NCBI RefSeq assembly: GCF_030848505.1
Contig: NZ_JAVDDU010000004.1
Coordinates: 186,001 to 250,000, forward strand
Origin: Marinimicrobium hydrolyticum
Lineage (GTDB): Bacteria; Pseudomonadota; Gammaproteobacteria; Pseudomonadales; Cellvibrionaceae
Reading direction: 5' to 3'
DNA: 64,000 nt
Below the pieces are notes generated by a model. It had not been told where the DNA came from. It was given only the letters and a program-made list of their open reading frames with translations, and did no database searches. Positions 33,679 to 42,537 of the stretch are shown one piece after another. The first letter of the stretch is position 1. Each line of letters starts with the position of its first letter. The position numbers and the translations under genes are program-made.

Positions 33679-34866
33679 ATGGATGTAAACCGATTTTACG
33701 GCTGGGCGCTGAGCTTCGGCCTGGCGCTGCTTTCCTTCGCCGCCCACAGTGACGATGAGTTTGGCCATCGACCCGCGGACTTCGTGCTCGCCCTCGAACA
33801 GTACCTGGTTGAAGAAGTGATGCCACACATCCCCGGCGCCGCCATCGCCATAATTGCCGATGGCGAAATCGAGCTACTACAGGGCTATGGCGTGTTGCGC
33901 CAAGGGGAAAATACACCGGTACAAGCGGACACGGTGTTTCGCCTCGCCTCGGTATCCAAAACCATCGCCGCTACCGCCGCCGCCAAACTGGTGCGGGATG
34001 AGGCTCTGGAATGGCAAACGCCCATTAGCCTGCATTTGACCGATTTACAATTTCGCAACGCCGATTATGGCCAGCGCATCACCCTGCAAAATATTCTGTC
34101 TCATACCACTGGGCTTATGCCGCAAGCGTACACCAACCTGATTGAAGCGCGCGTTCCCTATCAGCGAGTGATTGAGCGCATCGGCGAGGTGGATTTTATT
34201 TGCCCGCCTGAAAACTGCTACAGCTACCAGAACGTGGTGTTCAGCCTGGTTGGGGATCTGATTGAGATCGTCACCGGCCTCAGTTATGAGCAGTACGTGG
34301 AACAACACTTATTCCAAAGCTTGGGCATGAACTGGGCCTCTTTTGGCATGGACAACTTGCTCGCCAACCCCAACCACGCACACCCCCACGTACGCCGGCG
34401 GGGGCAGTGGATACCGGTGCCGGTATCGGATGAGTACTATGCCATTGCGCCAGCGGCAGGCGCCAACGCCAGCGTTCGGGACATGGCATTTTGGCTGCAA
34501 GCGCAACTGGGCGCGCGCGAAGACGTTTTACCCTTGCCGCTGCTGGATCAACTGCACCGCCCCATCGTGGCCACCAGCAACCGGCAGGCGCACTATCGTT
34601 TTCACCCGCAGTTACACAACATTCACTACGCCTTGGGGTGGCGAATGTTTGATTTCGCCGAACACAAAAACTTTATTCACCACGGCGGCTGGGTGCGCGG
34701 CATCCGTACGGAGTTACTGTTTAATCGTGAGCTGCAACTGGGCTTGGTGTTTTTGTCCAATTCAGAGAACCGCTACGCGCGCGAAGTGGTGTACCGATTT
34801 TTGGAGTTGTACACCGAGTACCACCAACAAACCGTCACCTTTCCGCTTACCGACGTTGTCCACTAG
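33679..34866 (+). CDS. Class C beta-lactamase-like serine hydrolase, exported
   Basis: A 395-aa periplasmic protein with a signal peptide (WALSFGLALLSFAAHS). The penicillin-binding fold is shown by the SxxK nucleophile Ser91-Val-Ser-Lys94 in FRLASVSKTIAATAAA, the second motif YSYQN in NCYSYQNVVFSLVGD, and a HHGGWVRG segment at the KTG-equivalent position. Proteins of this family are more often esterases or peptidases than true AmpC enzymes, and no ampR is adjacent. It lies 17 bases before the acyltransferase gene, so the two may be co-transcribed. Confidence 0.88.
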   Translation: MDVNRFYGWALSFGLALLSFAAHSDDEFGHRPADFVLALEQYLVEEVMPHIPGAAIAIIADGEIELLQGYGVLRQGENTPVQADTVFRLASVSKTIAATAAAKLVRDEALEWQTPISLHLTDLQFRNADYGQRITLQNILSHTTGLMPQAYTNLIEARVPYQRVIERIGEVDFICPPENCYSYQNVVFSLVGDLIEIVTGLSYEQYVEQHLFQSLGMNWASFGMDNLLANPNHAHPHVRRRGQWIPVPVSDEYYAIAPAAGANASVRDMAFWLQAQLGAREDVLPLPLLDQLHRPIVATSNRQAHYRFHPQLHNIHYALGWRMFDFAEHKNFIHHGGWVRGIRTELLFNRELQLGLVFLSNSENRYAREVVYRFLELYTEYHQQTVTFPLTDVVH

Positions 34867-34883
34867 GGTCTCGAATCGCCTCG

Positions 34884-36014
34884 ATGCGTTATCAGTTTAT
34901 CGACTCCATTCATCACGTCGCGCCGAATTTGTGGAACGGACTGCTTGATGATGACCATCCCTTCGTGCGCCACGAGTTTTTCGCCGCACTGGAAGACAGT
35001 GGCAGTACCACGGCCGAACGCGGCTGGCAGCCACATCATCTTTTGCTATGGGAAGGCGAGCTATTGCGCGCGGCGCTGCCGCTGTTTGTTAAACAACACT
35101 CCTACGGCGAGTATGTGTTTGACTGGGGTTGGGCCAATGCGTACGCGCAACACGGTTATGACTACTACCCAAAGCTGCTCACAGCCATTCCCTTTACACC
35201 CTGCCGCGGACCGCGCCTGCTGGGCTCACAGAAGCCCCATCAGCTGTTAGCGATGGTGCAGGCACTACAGGAGGAGAGCCGCTCACTGGGCGCCTCCGGC
35301 TGGCACTGCCTGTTCCCCGAATCGCCGCTCAGTGAACTCCTGGCGGAGCAGGGCGCGCCACAGCGCCTGGGCTGTCAGTACCACTGGTATAACAGAGGTT
35401 ATTCGGACTTTACCGACTTCCTGAGCACCATGAGTTCGCGTAAGCGCAAGAATATTCTCAAGGAGCGGCGTCAGGTGGCAGCGCAAGGGTTTGAGTTTGA
35501 GCACAAAGCCGGGGGTCAGATCAGTACCGCTGACTGGGATTGGTTTTACAGCCTCTATCAGCTCACATACCTGAAGCGCAGCGGCCACGGCGGATATTTG
35601 GAGCGGGGGTTTTTCCGCCAGTTGGGTGAGACAATGCCCGAACACTGTCTGATGGTCCGCGCCCTGCGAGACGGCGAGCCATTGGCGGCGGCTCTGTTTC
35701 TACGCGACCGGGATTGCCTGTATGGGCGCTACTGGGGCTGCCGGGAGGAGTTCGACTATTTGCATTTTGAAACCTGCTACTACCAGGGCATCGACTACGC
35801 CATTGCTCATGGGCTAGGGCGGTTCGATGGCGGTGCTCAAGGCGAACACAAACTGGCGCGAGGCTTTGAACCGGTGCTGACGCTGTCCAACCACTGGATG
35901 TCAGAGCCGGTATTCCGCAGCCCCATCCAGCGCTTTCTGACACTGGAGGCTAGCGAGGTTCAAAGCTACCTGGAAGCTGCCCGCGCCCAATTACCCTACA
36001 AAGCCTCAGAATAA
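34884..36014 (+). CDS. GNAT/FemAB-fold acyltransferase (DUF482-like)
   Basis: A 376-aa protein of the family labelled peptidogalycan biosynthesis/recognition. Typical segments are NPFVRHEFFAALE-like (here HPFVRHEFFAALEDSG), GWQPHHLLLW, SYGEYVFDWGWANAYAQHGYDYYPKL, SRKRKNILKERRQV, YQLTYLKRSGHGGYLERGFF, CLYGRYWGC and LGRFDGGAQGEHKLARGFEP. The fold is a double GNAT as in FemX or leucyl/phenylalanyl transferases. The acyl donor and acceptor are unknown. Confidence 0.85.
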   Translation: MRYQFIDSIHHVAPNLWNGLLDDDHPFVRHEFFAALEDSGSTTAERGWQPHHLLLWEGELLRAALPLFVKQHSYGEYVFDWGWANAYAQHGYDYYPKLLTAIPFTPCRGPRLLGSQKPHQLLAMVQALQEESRSLGASGWHCLFPESPLSELLAEQGAPQRLGCQYHWYNRGYSDFTDFLSTMSSRKRKNILKERRQVAAQGFEFEHKAGGQISTADWDWFYSLYQLTYLKRSGHGGYLERGFFRQLGETMPEHCLMVRALRDGEPLAAALFLRDRDCLYGRYWGCREEFDYLHFETCYYQGIDYAIAHGLGRFDGGAQGEHKLARGFEPVLTLSNHWMSEPVFRSPIQRFLTLEASEVQSYLEAARAQLPYKASE

Positions 36015-36125
36015 TTCTCGACGCCCCACACGAGCCGCAAAACGACGACGTCACCCGAATGGCCATTTCGCAAAAGCGCCTAAATCAGGTTTAATACGCC
36101 TTTGCCAATTCCTGGACCAAGACCC

Positions 36126-36965
36126 ATGCTGCCTCGCCTGCTCAACCCCAAAACTATTCTAGTGGCCTTGGATGAGATCGATCAGGAGCACCCGTCTTAC
36201 TCCCTTTCCCGGCCTGCCGCCCTGCGACGGGTGTTCGTCGTGCTGGCCAGCGTTTCCGTGGCCCTCTTGGCCCTTCATTACCTGAAGTTTGACCGCAACC
36301 TGGCTTGGTTACTTCGAGCTTTTGCCGAATGGAACGACCTTCCCGAGAATCACTACATCCTCGCTCTGCGTCAGGCCGGCTGGGATCAGTTGGTCGTTTA
36401 CATCTGGTGGACGGGTTGGCACCTGATCTGCTTTTTGCTGATCCCGTGGCTCGTGATCCGGTTTATGTGGCGGGAGAAGATGGTGGATTTCGGCTGGCGC
36501 TGGGCGCAAACCCGTCAGCACTGGCCTGGCTACGTGCTGCTAATCAGCCCCATTTTGGTGTTTATTGCCATGGTCAGCCAGGGCGAGGACTTCGTCGATC
36601 ACTATCCATTCTACTTCTACGCGGGTAGGAGTTGGTTTGATTTTCTCGCGTGGCAACTCCTCTATATGAGCCAGTTCGTGGCGCTGGAGTTTTTCTTTCG
36701 GGGGTATATGGTGCAGGCGTTACGACCGGCCATGGGCGCCAATGCGGTGTGGGTGATGTGCGTGCCCTACCTGATGATTCACTTCCCTAAGCTCTGGCTG
36801 GAAGCCACTGGGGCCATACTGTTTGGGTTGTTTTTGGGTATTTTGGCAATTCGTTCTATGTCTATTTGGGGCGGCGTTCTGGTACACATTGGTATCGCGC
36901 TAACCATGGACGTTGCCGCCCTGTTGCGCAAAGGGGGTTTGCCGGATCAGTGGTGGCCATTCTGA
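36126..36965 (+). CDS. CPBP-type membrane protease
   Basis: A 279-aa protein with six to seven membrane segments. Motif 1 is ALEFFFRGYMVQ (a single Glu with FFxxR), motif 2 is MIHFPKLW with the histidine, and motif 3 HIGIALTMD holds a histidine and aspartate. This is the layout of CPBP glutamic-type/Rce1-like enzymes; the first motif has one Glu instead of the paired EE. I choose the ATG at 36126, since the TTG at 36102 has no better ribosome site. The substrate is unknown. Confidence 0.78.
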   Translation: MLPRLLNPKTILVALDEIDQEHPSYSLSRPAALRRVFVVLASVSVALLALHYLKFDRNLAWLLRAFAEWNDLPENHYILALRQAGWDQLVVYIWWTGWHLICFLLIPWLVIRFMWREKMVDFGWRWAQTRQHWPGYVLLISPILVFIAMVSQGEDFVDHYPFYFYAGRSWFDFLAWQLLYMSQFVALEFFFRGYMVQALRPAMGANAVWVMCVPYLMIHFPKLWLEATGAILFGLFLGILAIRSMSIWGGVLVHIGIALTMDVAALLRKGGLPDQWWPF

Positions 36966-37127
36966 CCTTGTCACAGCATTGCTTTTCGAGTGCTTTTTTG
37001 AGGCTGACAGCCCGTCGAAAAACCTTACAGAGGCATTAAGCTGGCCTTCAAATCCCTTTTGCCCACAACTAATAAATACGTGTAAAATCAATTAGTTAGA
37101 TGGAATAATCGGCCTCACAAAAAGACT

Positions 37128-37143
37128 TGGCACGACGCTTGCT
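37128..37143 (+). promoter_or_regulatory. Sigma-54 (RpoN) promoter of the PEP-CTERM gene
   Basis: TGGCACGACGCTTGCT matches the -24/-12 consensus (TGGCACG-N4-TTGCW) at every key base, with GG and GC separated by exactly 10 bases. It lies 54 bases upstream of the ATG at 37197, giving a predicted start near 37155. PEP-CTERM genes in several bacteria are known to be under sigma-54 with the PrsK/PrsR system; those regulators are not in this window. Confidence 0.88.
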
Positions 37144-37159
37144 AATTACACGCCTAGTA

Positions 37160-37176
37160 GCCGACGTGGTGTCGGC
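37160..37176 (+). promoter_or_regulatory. 5'-UTR hairpin before the PEP-CTERM gene
   Basis: GCCGAC-GTGGT-GTCGGC forms a perfect 6-bp stem at the start of the predicted transcript, 5 bases upstream of the AAAGGAGGT ribosome site. It could stabilise the 5' end or influence translation. Confidence 0.6.
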
Positions 37177-37196
37177 ATCAAAGGAGGTCAAGGAAT

Positions 37197-37739
37197 ATGA
37201 GCAAGCTTTTAATGAAAGGATTGCTGGGTGCCATGATGGTTAGCCTGTCATTCGGCGCTCACGCAGCAGTTATCGATTGCCCCAATGGCTATACCAACCT
37301 GGTGAGCAACACCAGTGCCTGTCAGTACAGCGACCAGGCAAATCAGGATTTTCTCAACCATGATCCAATGACTGTGAACGCAGAAGCCTTCTTCGGCTAC
37401 ACAGACTGGTCATTTATCGACAAAGATGACGAGGTGAGCAGCACCAGCGGCATCTGGTCGTTGAACGAACCGAAGTGGAGCGCGTTTGACGAGATCATGA
37501 TGATTTTCAAAAGCGGTCGTGGCACCACTCTGGTGGGCTACAACATTAACTTCGGCGCCACCAGTGGCACTTGGGAATCGCCTTTCAGTGCTCCCCTGTT
37601 TGAGCTGAAAAACACCCGCGATGTGTCTCATATCAGCTTTTACGGTCGAGGCGCCACGGCGGTACCAGAGCCAAGCTTGTTGATGCTCTTGCTCCTGGGC
37701 CTGGGCGCTGTCGCTTTGGGTCGGCTGAGATCCCGCTAG
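37197..37739 (+). CDS. PEP-CTERM sorting-domain protein
   Basis: A 180-aa exported protein with a signal peptide (MKGLLGAMMVSLSFGAHA). It ends in a textbook PEP-CTERM signal: VPEPS, a hydrophobic helix LLMLLLLGLGAVALG and a basic RLRSR end. Exosortase would cleave and process it toward the cell surface or exopolysaccharide. The middle domain (about 120 residues, rich in Ser, Thr, Asn and aromatics) is not recognised; Cys residues early in the mature protein (IDCPNG, SACQY) may pair. It is monocistronic, with its own sigma-54 promoter and a strong terminator. No exosortase is in the window. Confidence 0.9.
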   Translation: MSKLLMKGLLGAMMVSLSFGAHAAVIDCPNGYTNLVSNTSACQYSDQANQDFLNHDPMTVNAEAFFGYTDWSFIDKDDEVSSTSGIWSLNEPKWSAFDEIMMIFKSGRGTTLVGYNINFGATSGTWESPFSAPLFELKNTRDVSHISFYGRGATAVPEPSLLMLLLLGLGAVALGRLRSR

Positions 37740-37760
37740 GTCGGTACCCAGACGCAATAC

Positions 37761-37793
37761 AAAAAACGCCGGTTCTTACCGGCGTTTTTTTTG
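37761..37793. terminator. Bidirectional factor-independent terminator
   Basis: AACGCCGGT-TCTT-ACCGGCGTT is a 9-bp stem with A-tracts on the left and an 8-base T-tract on the right. It can therefore end both the PEP-CTERM transcript and the convergent response-regulator transcript. Confidence 0.93.
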
Positions 37794-37795
37794 TC

Positions 37796-38596
37796 TTACA
37801 GATTGTCGATGTAAGTGGACAGCGCCTCAAGCTTGTCGGCATTCTGATCCACAAAGCGAATCACCACTTTGATAACGGTGGTGTCGGGTCGGTCTTCAGC
37901 GGCCTGCACGCTGTGCACGTAGCCATTTAAGCCGGTGGGGGTCGTGTCTTCGTTGTCCCCTTCAATATTCACCACGGCTTGGTCAAACAGCCCCGGGATC
38001 GTTTCCCCGCGCTGGATTAACCCGGTGAGTGACTGCAGGGAGAGGTCCCGTATCACGCACAAACAGCTCTCGCCACGGCTGCTGAAACGCAACCGCGCTT
38101 TGCCTTTCACCTTTTTACTTTTATCGCCGCGCGCACCGCCGCCCATCAGCACTCCCACCGAAGCGGAGGCTATGCCCTGGGTACTGCCCTGACGCCCGGC
38201 GTCGACCGCTGGCGCCTTGCCGGAACGGGCCAATTGTTTGGCCACCTTACGCAGCAGCTCCTCTGGGCTAAACGGCTTCGTCAAATAGTCCGACACGCCG
38301 GCCTCAGCGGCTTTAATTACGTGGCTGCGATCACCCCGGCTGGTCACCATCACAAAGGGGATTTGATCACCCTCCGGTTTTTTGCGCAGCTCCCGCAAAA
38401 ATTCCTCGCCACTCATATTGGGCATTTCCCAATCAGAGAGAATGAGGTCCATAGAGTGTTGTTTGGTCAGGGCCAGAGCGCGGTTGCCGTCGGAAGCTTC
38501 AAAGATCTCCACTCCGGGTATTCGGTCACGCAGGTGCTTTTTCACCATATCCCGAATAAAGCTGGCGTCATCCACCACCAAAATACGAATTGCCAT
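37796..38596 (-). CDS. Response regulator with receiver and PilZ-like domains
   Basis: A 266-aa protein. Residues 1-125 form a CheY-like receiver (ILVVDDASFIRDMV, phospho-acceptor in DLILSDWEMPNMSG, lysine in DYLTKPFSPEEL). A linker rich in Ala/Gly/Ser follows, and then residues about 165-266 form a PilZ-like domain (KARLRFSSRGESCLCVIRDLSLQSL). PilZ suggests c-di-GMP binding, although the canonical RxxxR and D/NxSxxG boxes are incomplete. No partner kinase is adjacent. Confidence 0.82.
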   Translation of the reverse strand: MAIRILVVDDASFIRDMVKKHLRDRIPGVEIFEASDGNRALALTKQHSMDLILSDWEMPNMSGEEFLRELRKKPEGDQIPFVMVTSRGDRSHVIKAAEAGVSDYLTKPFSPEELLRKVAKQLARSGKAPAVDAGRQGSTQGIASASVGVLMGGGARGDKSKKVKGKARLRFSSRGESCLCVIRDLSLQSLTGLIQRGETIPGLFDQAVVNIEGDNEDTTPTGLNGYVHSVQAAEDRPDTTVIKVVIRFVDQNADKLEALSTYIDNL

Positions 38597-38680
38597 GCGG
38601 TTGCTCTCAATTAGGTCTTTTAAAAGCGTAGACGATTTTTGCCGCTTTGGCGCCGAATCAATCGGTTCCCGCTGAGAAGC

Positions 38681-39070
38681 TTAGCCCGCCAGAGAGCGGT
38701 AGGTGTTGGAGGGGGACGACGAGTCTCCGAGCGCTGCGGTCTCGTCGGAATCTTGCGGAGCGGCTTCCACGGCGGCGCGCATCCAGTACAGCAGCTCATT
38801 GGACTCTTCCAGAACAACCTGGGGGACCTGATAGTAGTGGCGTGCGCTGGTAAGCGCCGCCTCAGGTTGCAGGGGAGGCATGTTGCGCTCGATATAGGGC
38901 TGAGAGGAAGCGTCGTCTACGCGAAAGTAAAGGCGGTCATTGGCGATAAGCGCAAACTGTACGCCCCGGTGGTAGATGGCTACCCCGGAAAATACACGCC
39001 TGTAAGACACTGGCGCCACCTGCGAGAGGCGTTCCAGCACTTCAGAAAGATAGTGTTCGCTAACGGCCAA
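38681..39070 (-). CDS. TfoX/Sxy N-terminal-domain protein
   Basis: A 129-aa cytoplasmic protein with the TfoX N-terminal pattern: LSEVLERLSQVAPVSYRRVFSGVAIYHRGVQFALIANDRLYFRVDDASSQPY. The C-terminal TfoX domain that works with CRP in competence regulation is absent, and residues after 105 are low-complexity (DSDETAALGDSSSPSN). A regulatory role in competence cannot be assumed. Confidence 0.82.
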   Translation of the reverse strand: MAVSEHYLSEVLERLSQVAPVSYRRVFSGVAIYHRGVQFALIANDRLYFRVDDASSQPYIERNMPPLQPEAALTSARHYYQVPQVVLEESNELLYWMRAAVEAAPQDSDETAALGDSSSPSNTYRSLAG

Positions 39071-39278
39071 ACCAAATCCTTGATCTTATTGTGGGTGGTG
39101 CGCCCATGCACCCTAGGCAGGTACGTAAAAACCCGGCCGAACTATGGCTTTCTGGCGTCAAAATTGCCAGAGCAAATCACCATGCAGCCTCGAAAAATTA
39201 CGTTTCGTGAAACAGTTCACACTTTAGTCCCTGACGGTTACCGGAGCAACTTCCATATGGGATTAACAGCGCCTGTTG

Positions 39279-40052
39279 TTATGCCTCTGCGCGGGTAAAC
39301 ACCCAATCGGTGGCGGTGGACAGTTCGCCATTGTATGAGTAGCCGCCGTCGCCGAAATCCTTCAAAGCTTCCGCGTCGGTCAACCGATTCTTTATCAGAT
39401 AGGCACTCATCATGCCTCGGGCCTTCTTGGCGTAAAAACTGATGATCTTATAGCGGCCGTTTTTCCAATCCTTGAATACCGGTGTGATCACGGGCGCTTC
39501 CAGCTTTCGGGGTCGCACCGATTTAAAGTATTCATTAGAGGCGAGATTGATCACCACTGGGCTGGTAAAAGTGCTCAGTTGGGTGTTAATCGCCTGGGTT
39601 ATGCGGTCACCCCAGAACTGGTACAAATCCTTACCCCGGGGGTTGGCAAGCCGGGTGCCCATTTCCAGCCGATAGGGTTGAATCAAGTCCAGGGGCTGCA
39701 GCAGGCCGTACAAACCCGAGAGGATTCGCAAATGCTCTTGCGCGAACTCAATATCCCCGGCATCGAAACTTTCCGCCGCCAAACCGGTGTAAACATCGCC
39801 TTTAAAGGCGAACAGGGCCTGCTTGGCATTGTCCAGGTGGAAAGGCGGTTGCCATTGGGCGAAGCGATCGTAGTTCAACACGCCAAGCTTGTCGCTAATG
39901 CCCATCAGGTCTGAAATCTCGTGGGGCGCCAGTTTGCGCAGCACGTCGATCAGCTCCTGAGAATCCGCCAAAAAAGCCGGCTGGGAGGCCACGCGAGTAG
40001 GCGCGGGGGTTTCGAAATCGAGCGTTTTGGCGGGGGAGATTAACGCAAGCAT
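39279..40052 (-). CDS. yaaA: Peroxide stress protein YaaA
   Basis: A 257-aa DUF328/YaaA protein that limits free iron and oxidative DNA damage during hydrogen peroxide stress in E. coli. Characteristic segments include [67 protein letters not shown] and [19 protein letters not shown]. Length and motifs match the family along the whole protein. Confidence 0.95.
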   Translation of the reverse strand: MLALISPAKTLDFETPAPTRVASQPAFLADSQELIDVLRKLAPHEISDLMGISDKLGVLNYDRFAQWQPPFHLDNAKQALFAFKGDVYTGLAAESFDAGDIEFAQEHLRILSGLYGLLQPLDLIQPYRLEMGTRLANPRGKDLYQFWGDRITQAINTQLSTFTSPVVINLASNEYFKSVRPRKLEAPVITPVFKDWKNGRYKIISFYAKKARGMMSAYLIKNRLTDAEALKDFGDGGYSYNGELSTATDWVFTRAEA

Positions 40053-40094
40053 AGTGAGGCTCGTTGTGGAGTTCTGAATGAAAGCTGCAAGACA

Positions 40095-40577
40095 TTACTC
40101 GGGTGCGAGCATTGACTGCCACCAGTTCAAAGGCGTTGTGCCATCGGTGGGGTCGTACACGTTGCCGTACAACCAGCCACTGTCTGGCTTAGATGCGAGC
40201 GCTTCGGTAAGGAGCTTCTCAATCGTTTCAAAACCACAGCTTACGTGGATGGAGTACACCAGCATGCGCTCGTTCTGTAGATCCAACTCGCCGCCGAGTT
40301 GTTCCAAAGCCACGGTCAACTGTTCCGCAATGGCCACAATGTGGGCCCGGCTGAAGACGCGAACGCTCAAATTGCCACTGCGCTGGACGAGGGTGACATC
40401 CTTGGTCTCTGGGTCGCATTTGAGCAAATCGCCGCTGGCGACGCCTTTTACAAACGCGGGCGAACGCACTAACTGCAAGTTGCCCGAGTCCAATTCACGT
40501 GCCGATAATTTTTCCACAATGGGCTGGCCGTCAGGGCCCAGGCCAGCGAACATTTCAATTTCTTGTAAGGCTGCCAT
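40095..40577 (-). CDS. DUF4265-like protein
   Basis: A 160-aa soluble protein. I start at the ATG at 40577 (MAALQEIEMFAGLG), which has GGAG 6 bases upstream; a longer reading to 40643 adds residues with no family pattern. Segments LQLVRSPAFVKGVASGDLLKCDPETKDVTLV and FETIEKLLTEAL suit DUF4265, which has no known function. Confidence 0.68.
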   Translation of the reverse strand: MAALQEIEMFAGLGPDGQPIVEKLSARELDSGNLQLVRSPAFVKGVASGDLLKCDPETKDVTLVQRSGNLSVRVFSRAHIVAIAEQLTVALEQLGGELDLQNERMLVYSIHVSCGFETIEKLLTEALASKPDSGWLYGNVYDPTDGTTPLNWWQSMLAPE

Positions 40578-40655
40578 ACTGCAACTCCGGTAGCGAAACT
40601 GTGTCATTATATCGGTCCGGCGCCCACTATTGCACATCACCATGGAGAACAGCTT

Positions 40656-41942
40656 GTGAAACGCATCGTCGGTTACTTAACCAGCCTCCTTTTAATCGCC
40701 AGCATCATAACCGCCTGTACCGTTAATCCGGTGACCGGCGACCGGCAGTTTTCACTCATGTCCACCGAACAGGAACTGGCCATTGGCCAGCAACATTACG
40801 TGCCCAGTCAACAGGCACAGGGTGGCCGCTACGTGGTGGACCCCGAGCTGACTCTCTACGTTAACCAGGTGGGCCAACGCCTGGCGGAAGTGAGTGACCG
40901 ACCCGAACTGCCCTATGAATTTGTGGTGTTGAATAACGATGTACCCAACGCCTGGGCATTGCCCGGCGGCAAGATGGCCATCAACCGCGGGCTGTTGATT
41001 CACCTGGAAGACGAAGCGCAACTGGCCGCCGTATTGGGCCATGAAATCGTGCATGCGGCCGCCCGTCACGGCGCCACTCAACAGACCCGTAACGTGTTGC
41101 TCCAGGCCGGTATGCTGGCTGCCGGTGTCGCCGCCGTGTCTCAAGAGTGGGAATACGGCGCACTCGCCGTGGGCGCACTGGGTGTGGGCGCAACCGCCTG
41201 GCAAGCCCGCTACAGCCGCAGCCACGAGCTGGAAGCAGATCGTTATGGGGTCGATTACATGGTACGCACCGGTTATGACCCCCAAGGTGCCGTGGAACTG
41301 CAGGAAACTTTCCTGAAGTTTTCCGAAGGCCGAAACCCCAACTGGCTGGAAGGGCTGTTTGCCAGTCACCCGCCTTCGCGTGAACGCATGCGCCTCAATC
41401 AAGAACTGGCCGACGAAAATCCGGGTGGCGCGCGTAACCGCGATGCCTATCGCAGGGCCACTGCACAACTTCGTCGTGATCAGCCCGCTTATGAACGCTA
41501 TCAGGAAGCGCTCAGCGCGGCCGAGAAAGGGGAATACGGCAAGGCCATGGGCCTGGTTGAGCAAGCCATCGAGCACCAGCCCAGAGAGAACCTTTTCTGG
41601 GAGCTGCAGGGCCGATTGTTCGCGCAAGATGAACGCGAGAAGGATGCCATTGCGGCTTTTGATCGCGCGATCGAAGCCAACCCGGAATTCTTCCGCCCAC
41701 TCGTTTACCGCGGTGTGTTGCACAAGCGTCAAGGTAACGCCCGTCAGGCGGAGAACGATTTGACCGCTAGCCAAAAATTGTTGCCCACCCAGCTGGCCAG
41801 TTACCACTTGGGCGAGTTGGCTTTGGAGCGCGGCGCGCGCGATGAAGCCATCCAGCACTTTCGCATGGCAGCATCCGGAGGCGGGGAACTGGGCGCGGCC
41901 GCTGAAAGACAATTACAACAGCTTGGCGCCAACGCCGGATAA
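40656..41942 (+). CDS. M48-family metalloprotease lipoprotein with C-terminal TPRs
   Basis: A 428-aa protein, probably attached to a membrane facing the periplasm. The GTG start at 40656 gives a lipoprotein signal with lipobox IITAC (Cys21). The zinc site is HEIVH at 129-133, with the third ligand in SRSHELEADRYGVDYM. This matches BepA/LoiP-type M48 enzymes that handle outer-membrane proteins. Residues 280-420 form tetratricopeptide repeats (AEKGEYGKAMGLVEQAI, ERGARDEAIQHFRMAASG). The order M48 then TPR is that of BepA, though the N-terminal lipobox differs from E. coli BepA. Confidence 0.9.
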   Translation: MKRIVGYLTSLLLIASIITACTVNPVTGDRQFSLMSTEQELAIGQQHYVPSQQAQGGRYVVDPELTLYVNQVGQRLAEVSDRPELPYEFVVLNNDVPNAWALPGGKMAINRGLLIHLEDEAQLAAVLGHEIVHAAARHGATQQTRNVLLQAGMLAAGVAAVSQEWEYGALAVGALGVGATAWQARYSRSHELEADRYGVDYMVRTGYDPQGAVELQETFLKFSEGRNPNWLEGLFASHPPSRERMRLNQELADENPGGARNRDAYRRATAQLRRDQPAYERYQEALSAAEKGEYGKAMGLVEQAIEHQPRENLFWELQGRLFAQDEREKDAIAAFDRAIEANPEFFRPLVYRGVLHKRQGNARQAENDLTASQKLLPTQLASYHLGELALERGARDEAIQHFRMAASGGGELGAAAERQLQQLGANAG

Positions 41943-42024
41943 TGTGAGACGGAATCGGCGCCGCTAAGGGGCCGATATCTGTATAATCTGCGCTAACGAT
42001 AACGAAAAGGCAAAGAGGTACCCC

Positions 42025-42423
42025 ATGGCTCGCCCCGGATTAGACGAAGATCCCACCCCCAGCGGCAGGCTGGTGCTGCAAACGCTGTCCATGCCCGCAG
42101 ATACCAACCCCTACGGTGATATTTTCGGCGGCTGGCTGATGACTCAAATGGATTTAGGGGGCGCGATCCTCGCCCAGGAGATTGCGCGCGGGCGGGTAAC
42201 CACGGTTGCCGTGGGCAGCATGGTGTTCCTGCGCCCGGTACCGGTAGGCGCCACCGTCAGCTGTTATGCGGCTCCACTGGAAGTGGGGCGCACCTCCATT
42301 CGCACTCTGATTGAAGTCTGGATTAAAGATTGTCGCACCAACGAAACCGCCAAAGTAACCGAGGGCGAATTCGTTTATGTGGCGATTGACGACAACGGTC
42401 GCACACGGCCGGTACCCAAGTAG
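42025..42423 (+). CDS. yciA: YciA-type acyl-CoA thioesterase
   Basis: A 132-aa hotdog-fold enzyme that hydrolyses broad acyl-CoA substrates. Motifs are LVLQTLSMPADTNPYGDIFGGWLMTQMDLGG with the catalytic Asp in GDIFGGW, TVAVGSMVFLRPVPVG, and TEGEFVYVAID. Length and sequence match YciA. AAAGAGGTACCCC upstream provides the ribosome site. Confidence 0.94.
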   Translation: MARPGLDEDPTPSGRLVLQTLSMPADTNPYGDIFGGWLMTQMDLGGAILAQEIARGRVTTVAVGSMVFLRPVPVGATVSCYAAPLEVGRTSIRTLIEVWIKDCRTNETAKVTEGEFVYVAIDDNGRTRPVPK

Positions 42424-42537
42424 GGCGCGCCGGCGTCGCAACTAACAATTCTTTACGCCCCCGCTTGAAGCGATCTGTTAATTTTGTGGCATTAACAGTA
42501 GGCGCCTCACTTTGAGTCGCACGAAAGGAAGCACGAT

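Noticed and set aside
33679-34866. Antibiotic-resistance beta-lactamase (ampC)
   Set aside because: It has the SxxK and YxN motifs but HHGG replaces KTG and no ampR is present; a general serine hydrolase is more likely.
40752-41912. Long open frame of 386 codons on the minus strand
   Set aside because: It is exactly antisense to the M48 protease gene, has no ribosome site or family resemblance, and arises from the GC-rich codon pattern of the true gene.
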